6,766 bases of DNA, taken from contig JABAAI010000051.1 of the NCBI GenBank assembly GCA_014238825.1, forward strand, positions 1-6,766. Direction: 5' to 3'. The stretch is from Leptospirales bacterium. GTDB taxonomy: Bacteria; Spirochaetota; Leptospiria; Leptospirales; Leptonemataceae. The position numbers were made by a program, and so were the translations under genes. Of the stretch, positions 1 to 5,888 are shown one piece after another. The notes beneath the pieces were generated by a model that saw only the letters and a program-made list of their open reading frames with translations, had not been told where the DNA came from and searched no databases. Position 1 is the stretch's first letter, and each line of letters begins with the position of its first letter.

Positions 1-347
1 TAGGAGGACAAGAAAACCTAGGAGCTGAAGCTATCCCCCAAGGAGCCGGCATACAAGATGATACAGCTGCGCTAGATGCCCTAGCTTCACCAGAAGCAAG
101 CGATGATTTAAGCAGTCTAGACGATTTAGGCAGTCTAGACGATTTAGGAGGACAAGAAAACCTAGGAGCTGAAGCTATCCCCCAAGGAGCCGGCACACAA
201 AATGATGCAGCTGCGCTAGATGCCCTAGTTTCACCAGAAGCAAGCGATGATTTAGGTGGTCTAGCTGAACTAGGGGGACAAGAAGACCTAGGAGTTGAAA
301 ATATTCCCCAAGAAGCCAGCACACAAAATGATGTAGCTAATCCAGGA
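1..347 (+). repeat. In-frame tandem repeats (48-aa and 42-aa units) in the TPR gene
   Basis: Copies start at 1, 145 and 271, so the periods are 144 and 126 nt (48 and 42 codons). The first 110 nt of copies 1 and 2 differ at only four positions. Copy 3 is more diverged and fades out near 347. The 18-nt length difference equals one inner subrepeat. Each copy reads roughly as GGQENLGAEAIPQ, then LDALxSPEASDDL, so the encoded region is acidic, Leu-rich and probably disordered or weakly helical. The array may continue to the left of the window. Confidence 0.93.
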
Positions 348-3014
348 ATGCCTGATCCAGGAAAAGATATAGGAGATAATTTACCTGATATGGGAGATAT
401 CCCTAGTGGTGGTCTAGAGACACCAAACAATGCAGACCAAGCTAATAGCGAGATAGAAGCAATGCCCGCCGAGCCTATAGAAACTAGTACCGAAAATAGT
501 GCCATAGAAAATAATGTAATCGATGAATTTGCTAATATGGATGATGAATTATCTGATGATATCAACTCAGAAGACATTGAAGAGCTAGGCACATACTCCC
601 AGAGAATGCAAGGAATAGGTGAAGAATTTAGTGATCAGGAATTGGCAAACCTTCGCGCTGGCTTAGAAGACCACCCCCCTGCCCTAAGGAAAGCAATTAT
701 CGATTCTGTTGTTAACGAAACAATATCTTCTTCTAACCAACGCCTCTTGATTGGGATGGTTATCGAAAAAGCTAGTCAAGAAGAGCTCGCTGATTTTATA
801 GAAGCTCACGTGGGAATAAAACCAAGTCTTAAGCCAAATCACTACACCAAAGACGGCCTAGAAATCATCTATGCCGATGAGTTATCAGAAGAAGAAATTA
901 ATAGGCGTAGAAGACGCAATAAAATCGTCCTTTATACTATTAGTATTAGTTTTATTACTGTAGTCAGTATTTTTGTGGGACTTGCTACAAATCAGTATTT
1001 CAAAGCAAAAAATCTCTATAAATTAGGACTTGCTGAACTTGAAAAGGCAAGGTATATTTATTCTGCCCCCCAACGCGAGGAGCATAAAAAGCGAGCTGAA
1101 ACTTTTTTTAATAAAGCTTTAGCAGTAGATGAAAACTATTATGATCATGAATTCCTAAATCTCTATGGTCTAGCCTATCTAAGGGCTCGTTTCTATGAGG
1201 AAGCATATCTTAAACTCTTTGGTCGAGCCGAGCCTCCATACAAAGATATTCATAAAAGATTGAATGCACCCCTTATTCGTAAAGTAAAAGGAGCTGATTG
1301 GAAAAAGTCACTAGGTGCAGATACTGATTTTATAGATCAATCTGGGAAAAGGCGTAAAGTTAAAGTTGCTGGTGCCTACATGGTTGATCGCCTGAGAGAT
1401 GAAAAATTAAAGCGTAGCACTCTCTTAAATCTAGGACTCTTTCATTCCAATATTGCAAACGATTTTACAAAAACCACATCTTCCAAGTACAAAAATGATG
1501 CGCTAGCAATTGATTATTACCGGCTCATTCTTACTCTCCTTAACAAACCAAAAGATGCTGAAACCTTAGCCAAAATTGGCGACGTCCACTACAATAGAGG
1601 TGAGCTATTAAAGGCCATCAAGCAATATCGTAAAATTATAACAAACTTTCCTTTGGATCTTAGAGGTAATGAGCGCATCTTAAATGCCTATATTACATTA
1701 TCTAGGAAGACTAATGACCCTCGCTTAGCCATAGACAAACACAGAGAATTATACAATTTAGGACTTGAAAATAAAATGCCTATCCATGTAACTACAAAGT
1801 TAGCAGCTTATTATGGCGAAATGAACGAAGATGATCTAAGAATTAAGTATCAATTAGATCCTGTAAGTAGCATAAATCATCGTAACTTAGAAGATAATGC
1901 AAGCCACCTTTTAGAATTAGTATTTAATAAAAAAGAAACACGCAATGGAGAAGAAATACTTGGTTCACGCTATGCCGAGGGCTTTTATCAGCGGGGACTT
2001 TTCCTAGTTCGTAAGAAAGAGAATAAACGTGCCATGAGGCAATTTCAAAATGCCCATAACTATGATCCCATGCATTACCTAGCCATAAACGAGATGGGGG
2101 AATATTACAAAAAAATGTATGATTTTGAAAAAGCCTTAGAGTATTATTTAAAATCGATAGAAATTTATAAAAAGTTTCTGGCTTATGCAGGAAGAGCGCC
2201 AGAAGATGAAACTTTAATCGATGGGCATATAGGACAAATCTATTATAACGCTGGGTCTTTAGTCTTTTTACGCCATAAGGCGTCCGCCAATCAATCAAAA
2301 CAAGATATCGCCACTTCGTTTTTATATCCCTTCCGCTCCCAAAAAGAAAAGCTACCAGAGGTTATAGAAAGTCAGCGAAATTTCCTCCAGGCAAAAGAAT
2401 ACTTCAAGCAAGCTCAATCATTTGGAGTAAAAGATAAAAAAACTGAAACCAACTTACAATATTGGTCGGGATGGGTTGATTATATGAATGCAGATTTCAT
2501 AGCTGCTATCAAGCAATGGGAAGCTATAGAATCATTAGATGCCTTAGATGATGATCGCCTTCGCGAGGAAGCCGATACTATTATTTCACTTGCTAAGGCT
2601 AATGCTTACTACTATTCAAATCAGCTCAGTAATTCATTGGGCTATTACCTAAAGGTAAAATCAGATCTAGAAAAAGAAGGTCGATTAGTTAAAACGAAAA
2701 AGGACTTCCAAGCCAATCAAAAGCACAAGCAACTCTTGCTACTGGCAATCTATAATAATATTGGAGTAATTTATGAAATGAAAGCACAGGACCTCTTAGA
2801 AAAAGAAGGAAATGATAAAGAACGTCATAAAGAATTAGAAAAAGAATCTTTAACGCATTATTGGAAAGCTATTGAAATCTCACGAAAGGCAAAGATAAAT
2901 AACGAAATTGCTCGAACAAATGTGCAACTTGCCTTTAAGAAAGGAAATGATAACAGAGAGCCACTCTTGGACGATAAGCTACCATTTATCCTAGGTTGGA
3001 AGACGAGTTTTTAA
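1..3014 (+). CDS. Large membrane-anchored TPR protein, probable spirochaete flagellar collar protein (FlcA/BB0326-like), 5' partial
   Basis: The frame is open from the first complete codon (position 3) to the stop at 3014, giving at least 1003 residues. The first ATG, at 348, has no Shine-Dalgarno sequence and lies inside the continuing coding region, so the true start is upstream of the window. Order from the left: acidic Leu/Asp/Glu-rich repeats (3-347), a disordered acidic stretch, a short helical module (about nt 630-830), a basic RRRRRN stop-transfer-like stretch at 903, one membrane helix (about 924-993), then a long TPR-type helical region to the end. Clear TPR units begin near nt 1554 (AKIGDVHYNRGELLKAI) and 1965 (YQRGLFLVRKKENKRAM), the latter with a second unit directly after it (KALEYYLKSIEIY). 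From memory of the family, this arrangement resembles spirochaete FlcA, which builds the periplasmic collar around the flagellar motor and helps stator assembly. Positive charges before the helix suggest a cytoplasmic N-terminus and periplasmic TPRs. The TPR call is firm; the collar role is inferred. Confidence 0.8.
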   Translation, partial: GGQENLGAEAIPQGAGIQDDTAALDALASPEASDDLSSLDDLGSLDDLGGQENLGAEAIPQGAGTQNDAAALDALVSPEASDDLGGLAELGGQEDLGVENIPQEASTQNDVANPGMPDPGKDIGDNLPDMGDIPSGGLETPNNADQANSEIEAMPAEPIETSTENSAIENNVIDEFANMDDELSDDINSEDIEELGTYSQRMQGIGEEFSDQELANLRAGLEDHPPALRKAIIDSVVNETISSSNQRLLIGMVIEKASQEELADFIEAHVGIKPSLKPNHYTKDGLEIIYADELSEEEINRRRRRNKIVLYTISISFITVVSIFVGLATNQYFKAKNLYKLGLAELEKARYIYSAPQREEHKKRAETFFNKALAVDENYYDHEFLNLYGLAYLRARFYEEAYLKLFGRAEPPYKDIHKRLNAPLIRKVKGADWKKSLGADTDFIDQSGKRRKVKVAGAYMVDRLRDEKLKRSTLLNLGLFHSNIANDFTKTTSSKYKNDALAIDYYRLILTLLNKPKDAETLAKIGDVHYNRGELLKAIKQYRKIITNFPLDLRGNERILNAYITLSRKTNDPRLAIDKHRELYNLGLENKMPIHVTTKLAAYYGEMNEDDLRIKYQLDPVSSINHRNLEDNASHLLELVFNKKETRNGEEILGSRYAEGFYQRGLFLVRKKENKRAMRQFQNAHNYDPMHYLAINEMGEYYKKMYDFEKALEYYLKSIEIYKKFLAYAGRAPEDETLIDGHIGQIYYNAGSLVFLRHKASANQSKQDIATSFLYPFRSQKEKLPEVIESQRNFLQAKEYFKQAQSFGVKDKKTETNLQYWSGWVDYMNADFIAAIKQWEAIESLDALDDDRLREEADTIISLAKANAYYYSNQLSNSLGYYLKVKSDLEKEGRLVKTKKDFQANQKHKQLLLLAIYNNIGVIYEMKAQDLLEKEGNDKERHKELEKESLTHYWKAIEISRKAKINNEIARTNVQLAFKKGNDNREPLLDDKLPFILGWKTSF
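111..146 (+). repeat. 18-bp direct duplication inside the first repeat unit
   Basis: Positions 111-128 and 129-146 are two 18-nt copies that differ only at their first base (agc versus ggc). They encode SSLDDL and GSLDDL. The second large unit has a single diverged equivalent (GGLAEL), which explains the 144 versus 126 nt spacing of the larger repeats. The pattern looks like recent slippage. Confidence 0.9.
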
Positions 3015-3687
3015 TATGCAAACGAATACGTTCTACCTGTTCCGTCTCCGTTAGAAAAATTGCCGCTGCCTGCCGAGATTTTCTTGGGATAAAAGCCACC
3101 CCACTTTCTTGAAATATAATCTGGTCCAAATGCTTTGCCTCATATCTATAGCTGGTATTATCACTATGAATCATAAAAATATCGCCTTGGACATTAAGCA
3201 CGGCAACGCCAATTCGATGGATATCCTTATAGTTGTTAATCTGTACGCCACTATTTTTGGCGTATGCTCTAGAGATGCTCTGTTTTTCATCGATGTATAG
3301 AGCGCCATTGATACTAAATTCTACCATTGGTAACGGAGGTGGCGAAGTCCTCTCACTAATCTCACTCATGCGAGGTTTTGGTCTTGCTTGCCCTTGGTAC
3401 TGCTTTACTTGTGGCTTCTTCTGGTAAATATTGCTAGCAGTTCCCATATTTGGAATCTTACGAATCCTCTGGCTTGGGATGCCAGCAGGCAAAGTTCCGC
3501 TTGTTGTTTGGGACCCTAACGTAGCTCTATCTCGAGAACTTATTTGACGCGGTGTGCTACCCCTTTGCTTTTTTTGACTAGTACCTAAACGCGAAACCTT
3601 GCCATCTATATTAGCTTCAGATTCTTTTAATGCTTTCCATAAAAAGAAAATACCAGCAATAATAAGTACTATAGCTAAATAAATCAT
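2986..3687 (-). CDS. Hypothetical protein with N-terminal membrane anchor, basic linker and beta-rich C-terminal domain
   Basis: The protein has 233 residues and I do not recognise its family. Residues 2-18 form one hydrophobic helix (MIYLAIVLIIAGIFFLW) followed by a charged segment, with no lipobox or obvious signal-peptidase site, so it is probably membrane-anchored. Residues about 25-115 are a low-complexity linker rich in Ser, Arg, Gln, Thr and Pro, ending in SPPPLP. Residues about 120-228 look like a compact alternating beta domain (VEFSINGALYIDE, IGVAVLNVQGDIFMIHS). The start at 3687 is the first ATG: an ATG further upstream runs straight into a stop (ATG GAA TAG). Ribosome-binding sequence is weak (GGAA about 12 nt upstream). 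It converges on the TPR gene and its last 29 nt overlap that gene's 3' end. The neighbourhood makes a cell-envelope or motility role possible, but this is not shown. Confidence 0.8.
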   Translation of the reverse strand: MIYLAIVLIIAGIFFLWKALKESEANIDGKVSRLGTSQKKQRGSTPRQISSRDRATLGSQTTSGTLPAGIPSQRIRKIPNMGTASNIYQKKPQVKQYQGQARPKPRMSEISERTSPPPLPMVEFSINGALYIDEKQSISRAYAKNSGVQINNYKDIHRIGVAVLNVQGDIFMIHSDNTSYRYEAKHLDQIIFQESGVAFIPRKSRQAAAIFLTETEQVERIRLHIKNSSSNLG

Positions 3688-3731
3688 TTCGTTTTCTATT
3701 CCATATATGCTTTCTATACTTTCTATGTTCT

Positions 3732-3757
3732 AGTATATATAAGCAAGCAGTTTTCAA
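3732..3757 (-). promoter_or_regulatory. Possible sigma70-like promoter for the minus-strand gene
   Basis: Read on the minus strand, TTGAAA (complement of 3752-3757) is followed 14 nt later by TATACT (complement of 3732-3737), about 45 nt before the ATG at 3687. Both hexamers are good, but the spacer is shorter than the usual 16-18 nt and the region is AT-rich, so chance matches are easy. Confidence 0.25.
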
Positions 3758-3819
3758 TTAGTTTTATGATAATTTTTTTGCGGTACATTCGGTCTAAAAA
3801 AAATCCTATTTATAGTATA

Positions 3820-3917
3820 TCTCATATGAGAGAGCGGTTACAGAGAGGAAGCGTTCCTGTTTTCCCAAAAAGTGAAGAGCAATGCTCTATTCAAATGAAT
3901 AATTAGAATTGTTCTAA
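3820..3917. promoter_or_regulatory. Series of four short palindromes, possible operators or RNA hairpins
   Basis: Four inverted repeats lie in a row: TCTCATATGAGA (3820-3831, perfect), AGGAA-GCG-TTCCT (3846-3858), AGAGC-AAT-GCTCT (3876-3888) and TTAGAA-TTG-TTCTAA (3903-3917). The last three share a 3-nt centre. The centres fall at about 3825, 3852, 3882 and 3910, which is 26-30 bp apart, or roughly three helical turns. The arm sequences differ, so they are not four copies of one operator. Function is unknown and chance cannot be excluded. Confidence 0.35.
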
Positions 3918-3935
3918 GCAGTAGAGGCGTATTAT
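3909..3935 (+). promoter_or_regulatory. Possible promoter for the gyrI-like/dcd/cysE unit
   Basis: TTGTTC (3909-3914) and TATACT (3930-3935) are separated by 15 nt. The upstream hexamer overlaps the palindrome at 3903-3917. If it is used, transcription would start near 3943 and leave a leader of about 145 nt containing the hairpins before 4090. The -10 match is good, the -35 match weak and the spacing slightly short. Confidence 0.22.
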
Positions 3936-4053
3936 CAGCTATACTCTTTAGTGTGTTTAATTTTTCTAAATTTTCATAAAAGACCATTAACGAACCATAC
4001 TATATAAAAAAAGTCATCTCATTAAACAAGCTCCTTGCAAAACAAAATATATT

Positions 4054-4085
4054 TGACTTTAAAGGCAAAGTCATAGAGCATGACT
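4054..4085 (+). promoter_or_regulatory. Two mutually exclusive hairpins directly upstream of the gyrI-like start codon
   Basis: TGACTTT (4054-4060) can pair with AAAGTCA (4067-4073) across a 6-nt loop. AGTCAT (4069-4074) can instead pair with ATGACT (4080-4085) across a 5-nt loop. The middle arm is shared, so only one hairpin can form at a time. The second ends 4 nt before the ATG at 4090 and covers the place where a ribosome-binding site would sit. No Shine-Dalgarno sequence is visible. The pairing is seen directly; a regulatory role is inferred. The same bases could also bind a dimeric protein as DNA. Confidence 0.4.
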
Positions 4086-4089
4086 CCTA

Positions 4090-4683
4090 ATGAAATCGCT
4101 TAATAAATTTTTCATCGTAATCGGTGCTATCTGTGCCTTATTGTTTGTGCTAATATTAGGATTTATTGGATATATGGGTGGCTTTCGTGAGATGGTGGTC
4201 AAGGAACAAGACTTTGGTCCTTTTTACCTCTTTTATCATTCTCATACCGGTCCCTATAGTGAAGTTTCCCAATTACATAAAAAAGTTACTAAGATTATAG
4301 CAAAAGAAAAATTAAAAAGCGAAGCTAGTTTTGGAATTTACTATGATGACCCCAGTAAAGTAGAAAAGAGCAAATTACGTAGCGAAGTTGGCGTAATTTT
4401 GACTAAAGTAACAGCAGAAAAATACACATCGACTTTAATAAAAAATGGGCTTCGTTTTAAGTTACTAGCCAAAAGACCTTATATCTTCACTTCCTTTCCC
4501 TTTCACAATGTCCTATCAATATTTTTTGGACTTAGCAAAGCCTACCCAGCCCTAGGAAAATACTCTAAAGAAAAACAATATCCAGAATATAAATATAATA
4601 ATAAACCCAAAGGATTTGCTCTTGAAATTTACAATGAGAATGAAATCTTGTATCTAATGACAGCACCCCCTATTGCACAATAA
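4090..4683 (+). CDS. Membrane-anchored GyrI-like (AraC effector-binding type) domain protein
   Basis: The protein has 197 residues. Residues about 7-30 form one hydrophobic helix (FFIVIGAICALLFVLILGF) preceded by Lys, indicating an inner-membrane anchor or uncleaved signal. Residues about 35-195 resemble the GyrI-like small-molecule-binding fold: an opening beta strand with FGPFYLFYHSHTGPYSEV, in which the HTGPY motif is typical, then the central SFGIYYDDP and closing strands near ALEIYNENEILYLMTAP. Family members bind small hydrophobic or cationic ligands; soluble ones act as sensor domains or gyrase inhibitors, and membrane-tethered stand-alone forms are mostly uncharacterised. ATG 4090 is the only reasonable start because an in-frame stop lies three codons upstream (4081-4083). 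There is no clear ribosome-binding site. It is followed 8 nt later by dcd, so the two are probably cotranscribed. The substrate is unknown. Confidence 0.8.
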   Translation: MKSLNKFFIVIGAICALLFVLILGFIGYMGGFREMVVKEQDFGPFYLFYHSHTGPYSEVSQLHKKVTKIIAKEKLKSEASFGIYYDDPSKVEKSKLRSEVGVILTKVTAEKYTSTLIKNGLRFKLLAKRPYIFTSFPFHNVLSIFFGLSKAYPALGKYSKEKQYPEYKYNNKPKGFALEIYNENEILYLMTAPPIAQ

Positions 4684-4691
4684 TCACCTCT

Positions 4692-5222
4692 ATGATCCTT
4701 ACGGGAAATGAGATTCAAAAAAATATCGGCAAAGATATTATCATCGATCCCTTTGACCCTGCCGCTATTAATCCAAATTCCTATAATTTAAAACTTCACA
4801 ACGAGTTAATGGTGTACGAAAATGAACAATTAGATATGAAAATACCAAACCCTATTAAAACAATACCCATCCCTGAGGATGGATTAGTCCTAGAACCGAA
4901 TCGCCTCTATCTGGGTCGAACAATGGAATATACAGAAACTCATTCCTTAGTACCTATGTTAGAAGGCCGTTCTTCTATCGGACGTTTAGGGATGACTGTT
5001 CACATTACGGCAGGCTTTGGTGATATTGGTTTTTGTGGTTATTGGACTTTGGAAATATTCGTCATTAACCCGATTAAAATTTATCCCTATGTCGCTGTTT
5101 GCCAAATATTTTATCACACTCCCAAGGGTGATATCACAAAATATCAATCGGGCAAGTATCAAAAAAATAGTGGTGTCCAGGCCAGTCTTCTCTATAAGGA
5201 TTTTATAAATGACAGTCCCTAA
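4692..5222 (+). CDS. dcd: dCTP deaminase
   Basis: The protein has 176 residues, near the usual 170-190. dCTP deaminase converts dCTP to dUTP and ammonia in the cytosol, feeding dUMP to thymidylate synthesis. Diagnostic features are NPNSYNLKL (residues 27-35), the RSSIGRLG motif (93-100) that contacts the triphosphate, H104, and the GDIGFCGYWTLE block (110-121), whose Glu121 fits the catalytic glutamate. The C-terminal lid GKYQKNSGVQ (154-163) ends in YKDF and should close over the nucleotide. The ThrAlaGlyPhe context near 106-109 and the compact length also resemble bifunctional dCTP deaminase/dUTPases, so release of dUMP is possible and cannot be settled by reading. ATG 4692 lies 8 nt after the preceding stop, with no strong ribosome-binding site, which suggests translational coupling. 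cysE follows 45 nt later. Confidence 0.93.
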   Translation: MILTGNEIQKNIGKDIIIDPFDPAAINPNSYNLKLHNELMVYENEQLDMKIPNPIKTIPIPEDGLVLEPNRLYLGRTMEYTETHSLVPMLEGRSSIGRLGMTVHITAGFGDIGFCGYWTLEIFVINPIKIYPYVAVCQIFYHTPKGDITKYQSGKYQKNSGVQASLLYKDFINDSP

Positions 5223-5255
5223 GCTACTATCATACGCATACTATTATTTTGATTT

Positions 5256-5259
5256 AGGA
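5256..5259 (+). promoter_or_regulatory. Shine-Dalgarno sequence of cysE
   Basis: AGGA lies 8 nt before the GTG at 5268. It is the clearest ribosome-binding site in the window and supports the GTG rather than a later codon as the start of cysE. Confidence 0.7.
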
Positions 5260-5267
5260 ATAAACTC

Positions 5268-5828
5268 GTGTTTAAGCTATTAGAAGATTTCAAAGCCATT
5301 TATAGAAATGATCCTTCCTGTCATGGCTTGGAGATTTTACTATATCCATCACTACATACAATGATTATTCATCGCTTACTCACGCGCCCTCTCTCTTACT
5401 TAGGTTTAAATTTCTTAGCTCGCCTATGTTCACAGTTTAATCGTTTAATAACTGGGGTAGAAATCCATCCCAAAGCACAAATTGAGGCCGGTCTTTTTAT
5501 TGACCATGCCATGGGCGTTGTTATTGGAGAGACCAGCCAGATTGGAAAAAACTGTGTCATGTTTCACGGCGTCACCCTTGGTGGTACCGGCAAGAAAGAC
5601 GGCAAGCGCCACCCTACCATAGGAGATTCTGTTCTACTTGGCACCCATATTACCCTGCTTGGACCAATTCACGTAGGCAATAATGCTAAAATAGGAGCGC
5701 GAACTGTTATAATCAATAAAGATGTTCCTGCAAATTGCACAGTCGTCGGGGCACCGGGCAAGATTGTCCGTCAAAACAACAAACGCATACGACCACCAAA
5801 ACCATTGAAAATAGCAAAAGCTCTCTAA
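5268..5828 (+). CDS. cysE: Serine O-acetyltransferase (short EpsC-type CysE)
   Basis: The protein has 186 residues. It transfers acetyl from acetyl-CoA to L-serine, giving O-acetylserine for cysteine synthase. It has a helical N-terminal part (about 1-60) followed by a left-handed beta-helix of hexapeptide repeats. Key motifs are GVEIHPKA (63-70), IDHAMGVVIGET (78-89) with the expected catalytic His80, FHGVTLGGTGKK (99-110) and KRHPTIGD (113-120) with the substrate-binding Arg-His pair. The coenzyme A region VVGAPGKIVR is near the end. It is much shorter than the 273-residue enterobacterial enzyme because the N-terminal helical domain is reduced, as is normal for the EpsC type. GluIleHis in place of the enterobacterial AspIleHis is also usual for that type. 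The tail lacks an obvious Ile-terminated cysteine-synthase-binding peptide. Translation starts at GTG with a good ribosome-binding site. It is the last gene of the unit, ahead of a terminator. Confidence 0.95.
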   Translation: MFKLLEDFKAIYRNDPSCHGLEILLYPSLHTMIIHRLLTRPLSYLGLNFLARLCSQFNRLITGVEIHPKAQIEAGLFIDHAMGVVIGETSQIGKNCVMFHGVTLGGTGKKDGKRHPTIGDSVLLGTHITLLGPIHVGNNAKIGARTVIINKDVPANCTVVGAPGKIVRQNNKRIRPPKPLKIAKAL

Positions 5829-5855
5829 AAAAACGCGCAACAAAAACTAACTTAG

Positions 5856-5888
5856 AACCCCATATAGTTTATAACTATGTGGGGTTTT
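5856..5888 (+). terminator. Rho-independent terminator after cysE
   Basis: The left arm AACCCCATATAGTT (5856-5869) pairs with AACTATGTGGGGTT (5873-5886) over 14 bp with a single G-U wobble and a 3-nt loop, followed by a TTTT run (5885-5888). It begins 27 nt after the cysE stop. Unusually, its right arm contains the ATG (5877) of the next gene. Confidence 0.8.

Larger units (their letters stand above)
3688..4089. other. Intergenic region of about 400 bp between divergent genes
   Basis: No frame here gives a credible protein, and I see no tRNA, rRNA or recognised riboswitch. The region separates the minus-strand gene from the plus-strand gyrI-like/dcd/cysE unit, so it should hold both promoters. 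It contains a run of short palindromes (3820-3917), AT-rich promoter-like hexamers in both directions, a repeated CTTTCTAT motif near 3709-3725, and two overlapping hairpins next to the start at 4090. The octamer AAAGTCAT occurs at 4010-4017 and again at 4067-4074. A small RNA cannot be excluded. Confidence 0.7.

Noticed and set aside
348..350. ATG as the start of the TPR gene
   Set aside because: The same frame is open with repeat-coded protein back to the window edge, and no ribosome-binding site precedes this ATG.
1924..2298. Minus-strand open frame of 124 codons inside the TPR gene
   Set aside because: It is fully antisense to clear TPR coding sequence and has no recognisable composition or motif.
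3109..3427. Two plus-strand open frames of about 63 codons opposite the minus-strand gene
   Set aside because: They overlap each other and lie antisense to a longer frame with a sensible membrane anchor and domain pattern.
4053..4058. TTGACT as a -35 box for the gyrI-like gene
   Set aside because: No acceptable -10 hexamer lies 16-18 nt downstream, and transcription would start at or after the start codon. The sequence is better explained as a hairpin arm.
3688..4089. tRNA, CRISPR or riboswitch in the intergenic region
   Set aside because: The palindromes differ in sequence and there are no direct repeats with spacers, no cloverleaf and no recognised aptamer core.
5017..5208. Alternative plus-strand frame within dcd
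   Set aside because: It is a shadow of the strongly supported dCTP deaminase frame.
5634..5843. Minus-strand open frame opposite the end of cysE
   Set aside because: It is antisense to conserved hexapeptide-repeat coding sequence and has no support of its own.
5863..5868. TATAGT as a -10 box for the TpsB gene
   Set aside because: It lies inside the terminator stem, and no -35 match stands at a fitting distance.
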